Positions 1 to 9,249 of a DNA stretch of 64,000 nt are shown here, piece by piece. The translations under genes and the position numbers were made by a program. Position 1 is the first letter of the stretch; each line of letters starts with the position of its first letter. Source of the DNA: SB11 sp943370295. Lineage in GTDB: Bacteria > Bacteroidota > Bacteroidia > UBA8524. The stretch is taken from the NCBI GenBank assembly GCA_943370295.1, contig CALRQL020000007.1, forward strand, positions 106,284 through 170,283, given 5' to 3'. Below the pieces are notes generated by a model that had not been told where the DNA came from, did not search any database, and was given only the letters and a program-made list of their open reading frames with translations.

Positions 1-57
1 ATGCAGAAGTACGGCGAAAAGCTAATGGCTTTCCGTACCGTGCTTGAAACCGTGTAA
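1..57 (+). CDS. 3' end of an unidentified gene (partial)
   Basis: Frame 1 is open from the window edge to a TAA at 55-57 and encodes 18 residues ending FRTVLETV. The first codon happens to be ATG, but the reading frame probably continues upstream of the window, so this is taken as a C-terminal fragment. It is too short to assign a family. It is followed within about 20 nt by the inverted-repeat unit at 79-192. Confidence 0.35.
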   Translation: MQKYGEKLMAFRTVLETV

Positions 58-78
58 GTGCAGCACGTATTTATAAAT

Positions 79-192
79 TGAGACTGTTTAAAGAATAATA
101 GAACACTTACTAATTATCAAATTATAAGTGTTTGCGCTTAGTGTTTTTGTGGCAATAAGAGCAAGCTATACACTGAACTTTAAACAGTCTCA
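79..192. repeat. 114-bp unit with 15-bp terminal inverted repeats (MITE-like)
   Basis: TGAGACTGTTTAAAG at 79-93 is matched perfectly in inverse orientation at 178-192. Inside lies a second inverted repeat, AACACTTA at 102-109 and TAAGTGTT at 125-132. The unit has no coding capacity. This is what a miniature inverted-repeat element or a structured RNA would look like; no clear target-site duplication is visible at the edges. The related element family was not identified. Confidence 0.5.
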
Positions 193-295
193 GTTTTATT
201 ATTTTTAAAATCAGGTATAAGTACCTGAAATATTGCGATTTGTATTGCCTTATTTTGATGTGCTAACAAATTGCATCCCTATTAATTGCACTATT

Positions 296-853
296 ATGCC
301 TAACAGGTACATTGGAACTAACACCAATCAGCGTACTGATGAAGCCGACGATACTCTTCGCTCAGGCTACGACAAGAAAATGGCCGGCGACAGCACGGCG
401 CTAAACGCCCAAATGGGCACCACGGCGGTATCAGGTTCAACCCCCGGAGCAAGTGGCACACAGTGGGGCGCTTTTACTGCTTGCGGCGGGATGGTTGTAA
501 AAACACCTACAGAGGTGTACATTATTCACAGCACACCGGCTAAGTATTTAAAAGACCAATGGAATAACCCTGGAAATTGGCTGTGCGACAACAAGGCCAA
601 TATTACCCATGCAGTTTTAATAAACTTTGGTAATAATGCGGAGAATGCCGTTACTGATCCTATTTGGGCGTATTTGGTTGATAATCATAAAAACGCAGTA
701 CGCATCAGCAGACCTTTAAATACTACTGCGCTAAGGGCATCGGGAAATTTAGACGGAGTGTTTATTATGAAGAAAGTAAATTATACCAGCCCGGTGGTTA
801 GCGGTGATTGGACATCAATTGCCGGACAGCAAGTGGTTGAAGTAAGGTCTTAA
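296..853 (+). CDS. hypothetical protein
   Basis: A 185-residue protein of unrecognised family. The frame is open from 233, but the leading 21 residues are low-quality and cysteine-rich, so ATG at 296 (MPNRYIG) is preferred. No signal peptide or membrane segment is visible. The middle is rich in Gly, Ser and Thr (about residues 50-70), followed by a mixed alpha/beta-like region with Trp residues (DQWNNPGNW, DPIWAYLVD). No operon partner: the next gene converges from the other strand. Function unknown; it could be a real small gene or a cargo gene linked to the adjacent inverted-repeat unit. Confidence 0.5.
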   Translation: MPNRYIGTNTNQRTDEADDTLRSGYDKKMAGDSTALNAQMGTTAVSGSTPGASGTQWGAFTACGGMVVKTPTEVYIIHSTPAKYLKDQWNNPGNWLCDNKANITHAVLINFGNNAENAVTDPIWAYLVDNHKNAVRISRPLNTTALRASGNLDGVFIMKKVNYTSPVVSGDWTSIAGQQVVEVRS

Positions 854-948
854 CCTATAAAGGCTACACAACACACATCACCATACATCACTGTTTTGTT
901 GCTTAAGGGCAGGTAATCCTTTATGGATGCTTTGCCCTTTGCAGCATA

Positions 949-1572
949 TTATTCGGTGTATGGTTTTAGCAACTCAGCAAACTCTTGTTGCAGCTCCTCA
1001 GTATGGTTTTTAATGTACCATACCTGTATGTCTTTTTTATAATCTACATCAGCGGGTGAGCCTGCTGCTTTGTAATCCAGCATTATTTGCTGCGCACTTT
1101 TAGGACGTGGCCCCCACACAAACAACTCTTCCATCGTTTCTGAGTCCAGTGCTATTAGTTTTGGTATCGACCTGCTACCGTTGGTAAGGTAAGCGTCTAT
1201 CAACTCAGGGTTTTCATCCCTTAGCGATAAAGACAACCATATTCTGCCGTTTTTCACTGCAGCCATTTTAGCAAAGGCAGGTAAATTTTGTGCAGCATCT
1301 CCGCACCACAACTCTGTAAGTACTATCCATACCATCGGGCGTTTTATGTTTTTTATCAACGCCTTCAATTCATCATTAATCACCACCGTTTTATCAAGCC
1401 TGTCCATACGTTGGTCATTCAACTTGCTGTAGTTTAATAACTTTTCGCTTTGGTCGGGGCCGGTGGTTTTATTCTGACTTAACAAATCCTTACCCATCAG
1501 CCTGTATTCTTCGTACGAAAAACCGTCTTTAACGTGTGCGCGGGTGATGGGTGTTTTAGTGTGATATTCCAT
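949..1572 (-). CDS. thioredoxin-fold family protein, resolving cysteine absent
   Basis: A 207-residue cytoplasmic protein of the thioredoxin-like type found in Bacteroidetes (Thioredoxin_9-like). Start taken at ATG 1572; the frame is open to 1629 but the extra 19 residues do not resemble the family. A helical N-terminal extension (residues 1-75) precedes the fold. The active-site position reads ELWCGDAAQN (Cys90), so the usual WCxxC has only its first cysteine and the second is replaced by Ala. A cis-Pro-like SIPKLI follows about 60 residues later. With one cysteine it cannot form the normal intramolecular disulfide; a monothiol or non-redox role is inferred. Single gene, no operon partner. 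Confidence 0.75.
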   Translation of the reverse strand: MEYHTKTPITRAHVKDGFSYEEYRLMGKDLLSQNKTTGPDQSEKLLNYSKLNDQRMDRLDKTVVINDELKALIKNIKRPMVWIVLTELWCGDAAQNLPAFAKMAAVKNGRIWLSLSLRDENPELIDAYLTNGSRSIPKLIALDSETMEELFVWGPRPKSAQQIMLDYKAAGSPADVDYKKDIQVWYIKNHTEELQQEFAELLKPYTE

Positions 1573-1677
1573 AATGGTAAAACAAATTTGTGTAAAGGTA
1601 TGTTTACTAATGCCCAAAATGCAGGCCAATCAAGATAAAAATCAAAATAGTACCATACTAATCAACATTTGTAGCCA

Positions 1678-3363
1678 TTAATGCATGGCAGTTAGCAGTT
1701 GCTTGGTATAATCAGATTGGGGAGAATTGAATAACTCTTGGGTGGTTTGTAATTCTACCAGTTTGCCGTGTTGTAACACCACAATGCGGTCAGCACTAAA
1801 ACGGGCTACATTTAAATCGTGGGTGATAAAAAAATACGTCAGACCAAGCTCGGCCTGCAGTTTTTTCAAAAGATTCAATACTTGCGCCTGTACCGATACA
1901 TCCAGTGCTGATACTGCTTCGTCAAGCACCAAAAACTGTGGTTGGGGAGCAAGCGCGCGGGCTATGCAAATGCGTTGGCGTTGCCCGCCTGAAAACTCAT
2001 GCGGATATTTGTTATACGCAGCCTCATCCATGCCAACCATTTGCAGTAACTCAATAGTGCGGGTTCGGCTGTTTTTATCGGGGTTAAAATTCCGTACGGC
2101 TTCCTCAATCTGCTTCCCAATACTGATGCGCGGGTTTAATGACGAATACGGGTCTTGAAACACCAACTGAAAATGTTTTCTAAATGCTTTGCGGGCTTTA
2201 TAGTTCTTTAGCGATACACTTAAACCATCGTACTCAATAGTACCGGCAGTAATGCGGGTAGTTTGCAAAATACTCATGCCCAGCGTGGTTTTTCCGCTAC
2301 CGCTTTCACCCACTACGGCCAGCGTTTCACCTTTGTATATTTCCAGCGAAACATTGTCCAGCACCTTCTTGCCAGTCTTCTTTTTAAAGAAACTAAAGCC
2401 CCCATCGTTGCCATACTCCACACATAAATTACTAATGCGGATTGCAGGCTCTTTGGGTAGTATTTTTTTGGTTACGGGTGCGGGAGGTATAAACTCCTTT
2501 TTCACCAATCCTTGCGGAGTATCATCAAAAAAGTCTTTTAAAACAGGCAGTACGCTTGCGTTGGGATTGGCTGCGGGGCTGCACTTTAGCAGTGCTTGGG
2601 TGTAAATGTTTTGGGGTGAGGCAAAAATCTCCTGCACCGAGTTATTCTCCATCACCTTGCCCTTGTACATCACAGTTACTTGATGGGCAATGGATTTCAC
2701 CAAACCCAAATCGTGGGAGATAAATAAAATACCCAACCCGCGTTTTCGTTGCAGTTCTTTCAGCAGTTGGATGATTGATACTTGCACAGTAACATCCAAC
2801 GCTGTTGTGGGTTCATCAGCTATCAACAGCGCAGGGTTTTGCGCCAGTGCCATTGCTATCATCACCCGTTGGCGTTGTCCGCCCGATAACTGGTGCGGGT
2901 ACGATGATAATATGCGTTCAGGTTCGTGCAGTTTTACTTCGGCCAATAAATCAAAAGCAATTTGTTTGATTGCCTTTTTACCCAGCTTATTGCCCACTGC
3001 AATATTTTCAAACAACTGCTTGCCGCAGGTATAAACAGGGTTCAAAGCCGTCATCGGCTCCTGAAAAATCATGGCAATTTCTTTGCCCCGCAATTCGCGC
3101 CATTCGTGCGGTTGCAGTTTTAGCAAATCAATAGTGCCTTTTGTGGGCGATGAAAAAAGCAATTCGCCGCTGATGCTATGCACTGCTTGCTTGGGCAATA
3201 AGCCCATCACCGCCAGCGAAGTAAGCGTTTTACCACTACCGCTTTCGCCTACCACTGCCGTGCATTGTTGGGCATCAACAGCAAGACTAATGCCTTTAAG
3301 GGCATCAAAAATACCGTTATCAGTGGTGAGCGACAGTGAAAGATTATTGATTTGCAGCAGCAT
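1678..3363 (-). CDS. fused dipeptide/oligopeptide ABC transporter ATP-binding protein
   Basis: A 561-residue protein with two complete ABC ATPase domains in one chain, as in GsiA/YejF (a DppD-DppF fusion). Domain 1: Walker A GESGSGKT at 39-46, Q-loop near 101, signature LSGGQ at 159-163, Walker B LLIADEP at 179-185. Domain 2: Walker A at 352-359, signature FSGGQ at 457-461, Walker B LVLDEA at 478-483. It would energise import of peptides or similar substrates at the inner membrane; no permease or binding-protein genes lie nearby, as is common in Bacteroidetes. The frame is open to 3444, but the upstream part is repeat sequence, and ATG 3363 begins the conserved LLQINNLSL strand. Both nucleotide sites look intact. 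Confidence 0.9.
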   Translation of the reverse strand: MLLQINNLSLSLTTDNGIFDALKGISLAVDAQQCTAVVGESGSGKTLTSLAVMGLLPKQAVHSISGELLFSSPTKGTIDLLKLQPHEWRELRGKEIAMIFQEPMTALNPVYTCGKQLFENIAVGNKLGKKAIKQIAFDLLAEVKLHEPERILSSYPHQLSGGQRQRVMIAMALAQNPALLIADEPTTALDVTVQVSIIQLLKELQRKRGLGILFISHDLGLVKSIAHQVTVMYKGKVMENNSVQEIFASPQNIYTQALLKCSPAANPNASVLPVLKDFFDDTPQGLVKKEFIPPAPVTKKILPKEPAIRISNLCVEYGNDGGFSFFKKKTGKKVLDNVSLEIYKGETLAVVGESGSGKTTLGMSILQTTRITAGTIEYDGLSVSLKNYKARKAFRKHFQLVFQDPYSSLNPRISIGKQIEEAVRNFNPDKNSRTRTIELLQMVGMDEAAYNKYPHEFSGGQRQRICIARALAPQPQFLVLDEAVSALDVSVQAQVLNLLKKLQAELGLTYFFITHDLNVARFSADRIVVLQHGKLVELQTTQELFNSPQSDYTKQLLTAMH

Positions 3364-3368
3364 CAAGG

Positions 3369-3376
3369 CAAACTTA
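3369..3376 (-). promoter_or_regulatory. -7 promoter element TAnnTTTG
   Basis: On the minus strand TAAGTTTG matches the Bacteroidetes -7 consensus exactly, 5 nt before ATG 3363. No convincing TTTG -33 element is seen. Transcription from here would give an almost leaderless message. Confidence 0.35.
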
Positions 3377-3390
3377 TGTAAAAAAGTTAT

Positions 3391-3486
3391 TACTGAGTTT
3401 ATCGAAGTACATTGAGCCTGCCTAAAAATACTGAGCTTGCCCAAGTGTCCTGAGTCAGTCGAAAAATACTGAGCTTGCCGAAGTAC
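3391..3486. repeat. tandem ~19-20-bp units of the dispersed CTGAGC..TCGAAG repeat
   Basis: Five imperfect tandem units of about 19-20 bp, consensus TACTGAGCTTGCCGAAGTA, fill the gap between the ABC ATPase and flippase genes. The last unit abuts the flippase stop codon. Related units occur at 41102-41158, 61777-61818 and 62136-62155. Confidence 0.65.
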
Positions 3487-4964
3487 TATTCCTTCAACCC
3501 AATTTTAGTAAGCAGGCCGTAACGCTCAATGCCTAACGCCAACGCAGCATAGGCAAGCATTAGCACAATACCTACCACTATATTCACTTGCTGGTATTGA
3601 TATTTAAGTATCTCGTGAAAAATGTAAAACACAGCCATACATAGCAGCAGCGCATATATTTTGGTGAGCTGGTAGGGGATGGGGAAGTATTTTTTGCCCG
3701 TTGTGTAGCACAACACCATCATAAATAAATAGGCAATAAGCGTGGCCCATGCAGAGCCTTCGTAACCTATGGTGGGTATAAGGGTGAAATTCAGTACAAT
3801 AGTAAGTCCCGCAGCCGCCACTGCAATGTAGGAACCGATAAGGGTTTTATCGGCCAGTTTATACCAAATAGAAAGGTTGAAATAAATACCCAAAAACATA
3901 TTGGCCAACAGTAGTATAGGCACAATGTGCAACCCCGCGTGGTACTCTTTATTACGAAGAAATAAATCGGCAAAAAGCTGTAAATTGAATGATACCAACA
4001 GGAAGATTAGGGCACAAACAATCACAAAATAATTCATCAGCTTGGCATACATAGTTTCAGCACCCTCGCCTTTAGAGCGGGCAAACAAAAAGGGTTCTGC
4101 TGCCATGCGGTACGCCTGTATAAAAATGGTCATTAAAATGCTCAGTTTATAACAGGCTCCGTAAATACCTGATTCATAATCAGCCCTGTCCTCAGGCAAC
4201 AATTTTGTCAGCAAAATACGGTCAAGTGTTTCGTTTATCATCCCTGCAAATCCTACAAATAGTAGGGGGAGGGCATAAATTATCATCCGTTTCCAAAGCG
4301 CGGTATCAAACCCAAAATTAAATTGCAGATTTTCAGGATACACCAATGGCCAAGTAATAATGCTGGCAATCAGGTTCGAGATAAAAATGTAACCTATTCC
4401 AACTTCGGGTTTGTAAATCACCTCAATCCACGTCCAACCTTCTTTTATCAAATACGGACACAATAACAAAAAGAAAAAGTTTAGCCCGATGTTGGTAAAC
4501 ATATTGATGGATTTTACCAACGCATACCGTTTGGCTTTGCCCATTTGCCTCAACTTCACAAACGGTAGCGCCACCAAAGCATCCATGCCTGAAATAATAG
4601 CAAACCACAAAAAATATTCGGGGTGTTCACCTATCTCCATCCAATCGGCAATAGGCTGTTTAAACAGGATAGCAATAAACAGAAAAAAGAGCGTGCTAAT
4701 AATTATAGAATTATAGGCAGTAGAATATACCTTATCGTTTTCGGGGTGTGCATTAGCAAAGCGGAAAAACGTAGTTTCCATACCGTACGTAAACAACACA
4801 TTAAAAAAACTAGCATAGGCAAACATGCTAGTTACAACCCCGTACTCAGAAGGACCAAAGAGATTAGTGTACATTGGCACCAAGAAAAAACTAATCAGCC
4901 TACCCGCAATTGTGGGTATTCCATAGATGGCAGTTTCTCCGGCTAATTTCTTTAAAACGCTCAA
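3486..4964 (-). CDS. polysaccharide/lipid-linked oligosaccharide flippase (Wzx-like)
   Basis: A 492-residue, almost wholly hydrophobic protein with about 12-14 predicted membrane helices, of the polysaccharide biosynthesis (MATE/MOP) flippase superfamily. The N-terminus (LKKLAGETAIYGIPTIAGRL) is the amphipathic start plus first helix typical of Bacteroidetes members, and a short loop TLDRILLTKLLP is characteristic. It should flip undecaprenyl-linked glycans across the inner membrane. The start is TTG at 4964. It is separate from the main exopolysaccharide operon at 9881-20894, which has its own flippase, so the glycan it serves is not indicated. Genes upstream are divergent. Confidence 0.85.
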   Translation of the reverse strand: MSVLKKLAGETAIYGIPTIAGRLISFFLVPMYTNLFGPSEYGVVTSMFAYASFFNVLFTYGMETTFFRFANAHPENDKVYSTAYNSIIISTLFFLFIAILFKQPIADWMEIGEHPEYFLWFAIISGMDALVALPFVKLRQMGKAKRYALVKSINMFTNIGLNFFFLLLCPYLIKEGWTWIEVIYKPEVGIGYIFISNLIASIITWPLVYPENLQFNFGFDTALWKRMIIYALPLLFVGFAGMINETLDRILLTKLLPEDRADYESGIYGACYKLSILMTIFIQAYRMAAEPFLFARSKGEGAETMYAKLMNYFVIVCALIFLLVSFNLQLFADLFLRNKEYHAGLHIVPILLLANMFLGIYFNLSIWYKLADKTLIGSYIAVAAAGLTIVLNFTLIPTIGYEGSAWATLIAYLFMMVLCYTTGKKYFPIPYQLTKIYALLLCMAVFYIFHEILKYQYQQVNIVVGIVLMLAYAALALGIERYGLLTKIGLKE

Positions 4965-5165
4965 ACGGGCACAGTTTTAGCCTGCGAAAATAGTGATATT
5001 ATACGGTTTGGATGAAGCACCGTTTCACTTACTTGCAAATTGTGTCCCAAAGTTTGAAGTGTTTGGAATAAATGTTCGTCAAAAGTTTCACACAGTTAAA
5101 CTACAAACCGATAATTTAAAATATCTTGGTTTTACTTTGCGTTTACTAAAAGTATTGAGCAATAC

Positions 5166-7034
5166 ATGCACTTGCTAAAAAAAATATCGTTTTTGCTGCT
5201 ATTGGCCATAGGCTGTACCGGCCTATATGCCCAAGACAATGCCGATGAGGCATTGGCAGCCCAATACTTTGCCAACGGTGAGTTTGACAAAGCCGCCGTT
5301 TTGTATGAGAAGCTGCTGGATAAAACTACACAGTCGCCCTACTATTACGATAATTTACTTACCTGCTATTTTAAACTGAAAGAGTTTGAAAAAGCAGAAA
5401 AGACGGTAAAAAAGCAGAAAAAGCGTTTTCCCGATAATCCGTATTACAGGGTAGATTTAGGTTTTGTGTATGAGAAGAAGGGGGAGCAAAAGGATGCCGA
5501 GGAAGAATACGAAGAGTGCTTGAAAAAAATGGGCAAAGCCCCCGCACAAGAAGAGATAGCAGCACTTACCAATGCATTTGTGAAACGCGACCTTTATCCT
5601 TGGGCAATAAAAACAATAGAAAAAGCCCGCAAGCTGTATAACGACAATAACATTATGGCCTTGGATTTGGGCTCGTTGTATTTGAAGACCGGAAATAAAG
5701 AACGGATGATTACTGAATACCTGAATCACCTGTCAATATTTCCCGAAGAGATTACCTCAGTACAAAACAATTTCTTAGACCGTTTCACTAACGATGAAGA
5801 TTGGAAACTGCTGAAAAAGGAAATACTCACCCGCATACAAAAAGCACCCGATGGGGTGTACACCGAAATGTTATTGTGGTTGCTGGTGCAGCAAAAAGAT
5901 TTTTACGGGGCTTTTCTTCAGTTCAGGGCGTTGGATAAACGTAATAAAGAAGACGGCAGGCGTATGATTGAACTGGCTGAGTTGGCAATTACCAACGGTG
6001 CGCTTGACGTGGCAGTAGATTGCTACAAATACATTATTGGTTTGGGTATTGACAAGATTTTTTACTTGGATGCCCGCAACGGCTTACTTACCGTGAGTTA
6101 TAAAAAGATAACCGAAACAGGGGAGTACGATGCTGCATTTATCACCGAAACTGAAAAGAACTACAAAGAGTTTATTGCCGAAGTTGGTGAGAATTATATC
6201 TCGGCACCCGCGATGCGTCAATTGGCACACTTGTATAATTATTATTTTGACAGACCGAAGGAAGCCATTGAGTTATTAAAACGGGCGATTGAAATACCCC
6301 GCATGAATAAATCGTTTACGGCTGAATGCAAGCTGGAGCTTGGCGATGCATACTTAGTATGGGGCGATATTTGGGAAGCACAGTTGCTATACGGGCAAGT
6401 AGATAAGGACTTTAAAGATGAACCGTTAGGACAGGAGGCTAAATTCCGCAATGCCCGATTGTCTTTTTACAAAGGCGAGTTTGAGTGGGCACAGGCGCAG
6501 TTGGATGTGCTGAAATCGGCAACCAGCCATTTGATTTCTAACAATGCCATAGAGTTAAGCATGGTGATACAGGATAATTATGGGTATGAAGACGGTGATG
6601 ACAGCGCATTAATGCTGTATGCCGAAGCCAACCTTCTGCTGTTGCGCAATGACCCCGATTTGGCTTTGAAAAAATTAGACAGTATTAAAATTAAATATCC
6701 TACCCACTCGCTAAACGATGAAGTGTTATTGAGCAAAGCCCGTGTGTTTGCCAAAAAGAAAATGCATAAAGAGGCTATTGCTTATTATACCGATGTGTAC
6801 ACCAACTTTAGCTACGATATTTTAGCAGATAATGCCCTTTTTGAAGCAGCCGAATTGTATGAAAGGCAATTAGGAGATAAAGAGAAGGCCAAAGAATTAT
6901 ACGAAAAACTGGTGATTGATTACCCCGGAAGCTTACATACCGTTGAAGCCCGTAAACGTTTTCGCCGCTTGCGCGGTGATAATATCAAAGATATTCCTCA
7001 AGATGTGCTTGATTATCAGCAGCAACAATATTGA
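5166..7034 (+). CDS. secreted tetratricopeptide repeat protein
   Basis: A 622-residue exported protein. Residues 1-22 form a signal peptide ending LYAQ; a Cys at 17 (AIGC) could alternatively be a lipidation site. The rest is helical with many TPR-like units (for example AAQYFANGEFDKAAVLYEKL at about 31-50, and clear repeats between 480 and 600). TPR proteins of this size in Bacteroidetes act as periplasmic or outer-membrane scaffolds; no partner is indicated here. It stands alone between a divergent flippase gene and a long non-coding gap. ATG 5166 is chosen because it starts the signal peptide directly. Confidence 0.8.
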   Translation: MHLLKKISFLLLLAIGCTGLYAQDNADEALAAQYFANGEFDKAAVLYEKLLDKTTQSPYYYDNLLTCYFKLKEFEKAEKTVKKQKKRFPDNPYYRVDLGFVYEKKGEQKDAEEEYEECLKKMGKAPAQEEIAALTNAFVKRDLYPWAIKTIEKARKLYNDNNIMALDLGSLYLKTGNKERMITEYLNHLSIFPEEITSVQNNFLDRFTNDEDWKLLKKEILTRIQKAPDGVYTEMLLWLLVQQKDFYGAFLQFRALDKRNKEDGRRMIELAELAITNGALDVAVDCYKYIIGLGIDKIFYLDARNGLLTVSYKKITETGEYDAAFITETEKNYKEFIAEVGENYISAPAMRQLAHLYNYYFDRPKEAIELLKRAIEIPRMNKSFTAECKLELGDAYLVWGDIWEAQLLYGQVDKDFKDEPLGQEAKFRNARLSFYKGEFEWAQAQLDVLKSATSHLISNNAIELSMVIQDNYGYEDGDDSALMLYAEANLLLLRNDPDLALKKLDSIKIKYPTHSLNDEVLLSKARVFAKKKMHKEAIAYYTDVYTNFSYDILADNALFEAAELYERQLGDKEKAKELYEKLVIDYPGSLHTVEARKRFRRLRGDNIKDIPQDVLDYQQQQY

Positions 7035-7143
7035 TAAATCACTATTCATGCACATATAAAGAGATGATTATTTTAAAATTTAATGGTAAACAATCATTTC
7101 TAAAGGTTGCAAGCACTTAAGTAATTATTGATTTCGGAAAAGA

Positions 7144-7437
7144 TAGTTTTGCAACACATCAGCCATAAATCAATCCGGGAAAATAAAAGTTAAGCGTGTA
7201 TTTACGTTGAGTTTCGTCATAGTTATGTAAAAACAGATAATCTCTTTTCCAACCCTTTTATAACAGGCAACGTTTCTATATGAAAAGCGGTCTATCAAAT
7301 AAATGCTGTAATATGGTGTAAGCCCTTTTCAGCATCCGGTTAATAGAAAAGAATTCATTGGCAAAACAATAGTGGAATAGGGTAGTTTAAATTTCCACAC
7401 GGCCTGTGAGCAGGGATGCTTACAGGCTTTTTTTATT
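7144..7437 (+). ncRNA. candidate small RNA
   Basis: An exact -7 element TAGTTTTG at 7144-7151 is followed by about 280 nt without an open frame, ending at a rho-independent terminator (7402-7434). Between them are two further stems: ATGCTG...CAGCAT (about 7303-7336) and GTGGAA (7372-7377) with TTCCAC (7393-7398). There is no good -33 element at normal spacing. The combination suggests a non-coding transcript; no known RNA family was recognised, so this remains an inference. Confidence 0.3.
7402..7434 (+). terminator. rho-independent terminator
   Basis: Stem GCCTGTGAGC (7402-7411) pairs with GCTTACAGGC (7418-7427) with one G-T wobble and a 6-nt loop, followed by a run of seven T. It lies 370 bp after the TPR gene and so may end a separate short transcript. 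Confidence 0.7.
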
Positions 7438-7786
7438 TATAGTACCTTAAGCCCTTCAACATATTTTTTCAAAGTGTTTCCAATAATTTTCGTTCAGCCG
7501 GTGGCAGAACAATCTCTCACAAAGCAGATGCTTTTTTGCTGTTTTTCACTACCTGTCAAGGCTACCCATACGTTGTTTAATCCTAAATATTTGGGTTATA
7601 ACAACCTGTATTTAAAAATGGTAAATAGGATTAAGTTTTTTTTGTTACTTTACATACTATAAGTATATTGCACCTGTTGGAAGTTTACATATCAATTTAT
7701 AATAATGTTATTAATACTATCAAGCACTAATTAATTTCACTCTGTCATTAAGCACAATCACCATAAACTAACTATAAACAATCACC

Positions 7787-9220
7787 ATGAAAAAACAGTA
7801 TTTGTACTATTTACTTGCAGTTGTTGCGGGTGTAGTATCTATTAGCAGTTGCAAAAACAAACCTGCTGAACAAAAAGTGGGCGCGGCAGCACCAACAGGG
7901 GCTCCTTATGTGGTTACTTTAGAAGAGGTTAACAGCGATTTTGCCCCCGCATTACAATCGTTTGCCTGGGCACAAGCCGGGGGCGAACTACTGATTGTTG
8001 GCGGTCGCACTAACGGGTTCCATAATTTCTCAGGGACTTCATCTGTGTTTACCCCAAAAAGAAGGAATACCTACTTTTATGTGGTTGACTTAGATTCTTC
8101 TAAAACAGACTCTTTACCCATCCCGCCTGCATTTTTTGACAGACTAAGTGCTACCAATATGGAATATTACCATGAAGGTAATACGCTGTATTGCATAGGC
8201 GGTTACGGCGTTTCGGGCAAAGGATGCGATGTGGACAGTCCTCCGGCATCGTGTTACCAAACTTTCCCGTATTTAACGGCTATTAACGTGCCTGCGGCTA
8301 TTACTGCTATCCAAAATCAAAACTCAGCGGCATTGGCTGCAGCTATCACTTCAAGTGCAGCTGACGATAGGCTAAGGGTAACCGGTGGCGAATTGCACAA
8401 AATAGGCAACTGGTTTTATTTGGTATTCGGCCAAAACTTTAACACCATTTATACAGGCAACAACACAGGCATATATACCAATGAGGTACGCAGGTTTCAA
8501 ATAAATAACAGTGGTAATGCACCTTCAATTACAGGCTATGCCGCTGATACTTGTACTTGGGATGATTCATCGTTCCACCGTCGCGACCTTGTGGTTCTTG
8601 AAAGCTACGATGTAAACGGTAATCCTAACATTACTGTGTACGGTGGTGTGTTTACTCCGCAAGCAAATATTGATTATCAAACACCGATTTACATTTCTCA
8701 GGCAGATGCTGCTACAGGTGCCACAACCATTACTACCGATAACAACTTTTTGCAACAGTTTAACCAATATGCGGCTCCTAATATTGCCCTGTATAACCCT
8801 GCTACTAAAACTACTTATACCACCATATTGGGCGGTATCACCCAATATTATTATGATAACAACGGTAATTTAGTAAACAGCAACAACACACAAGACCCTA
8901 TGCCGTTTAGTAATTACGCAACCACTATTGTGCGCACCGGAAGCAGCACCGCGGTTGAGTATCCGCAACAAACGCCTACATTGCCCGGTTATTTGGGTTC
9001 TGAAGCAGTTTTTGTGCCTCATGTAAGCATTGTGTTCCACCCCGGCAGGCAAAAAACCATTGATATAACCAAGTTACCAAAATCAACCGACAGTAAGGGT
9101 GTTATGGTGGGCTATATGTATGGCGGTATAGAGTCTAAAGCCTCGCAAAGTACCTCTGACCCTAATTCAACGGTTTCAAGCAAAAAGATATTTAAAGTGT
9201 ACCTTAAGCCTAACCTATAA
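7787..9220 (+). CDS. kelch-like beta-propeller lipoprotein
   Basis: A 477-residue predicted lipoprotein: signal sequence 1-21 with lipobox SISSC, Cys22 being the lipidated residue. The mature part resembles a kelch-type propeller, with repeated patterns of the form hydrophobic-GG (ELLIVGGRTN, TLYCIGGYGV, VYGGVFTP, TILGGITQY, GYMYGGIES). It has no T9SS sorting domain. The role is unknown; such proteins sit on the outer-membrane face or periplasmic side. Followed by a strong terminator at 9250-9280, so it is monocistronic. ATG 7787 directly precedes the signal peptide. Confidence 0.7.
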   Translation: MKKQYLYYLLAVVAGVVSISSCKNKPAEQKVGAAAPTGAPYVVTLEEVNSDFAPALQSFAWAQAGGELLIVGGRTNGFHNFSGTSSVFTPKRRNTYFYVVDLDSSKTDSLPIPPAFFDRLSATNMEYYHEGNTLYCIGGYGVSGKGCDVDSPPASCYQTFPYLTAINVPAAITAIQNQNSAALAAAITSSAADDRLRVTGGELHKIGNWFYLVFGQNFNTIYTGNNTGIYTNEVRRFQINNSGNAPSITGYAADTCTWDDSSFHRRDLVVLESYDVNGNPNITVYGGVFTPQANIDYQTPIYISQADAATGATTITTDNNFLQQFNQYAAPNIALYNPATKTTYTTILGGITQYYYDNNGNLVNSNNTQDPMPFSNYATTIVRTGSSTAVEYPQQTPTLPGYLGSEAVFVPHVSIVFHPGRQKTIDITKLPKSTDSKGVMVGYMYGGIESKASQSTSDPNSTVSSKKIFKVYLKPNL

Positions 9221-9249
9221 TTTAAGTATGCAGTTATTGTGATACTTTA

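Larger units (their letters stand above)
7035..7786. other. 750-bp intergenic region
   Basis: No convincing protein gene. The first 400 bp hold a possible small-RNA unit (see 7144-7437) ending in a terminator. The remaining 350 bp before the lipoprotein gene are AT-rich. One 62-codon frame at 7474-7662 lacks family resemblance or good codon use and is not called. Confidence 0.5.

Noticed and set aside
7474..7662. 62-codon open frame in the long intergenic gap
   Set aside because: No family resemblance, no clear start signal, and hydrophobic low-complexity end; expected by chance in AT-rich DNA.
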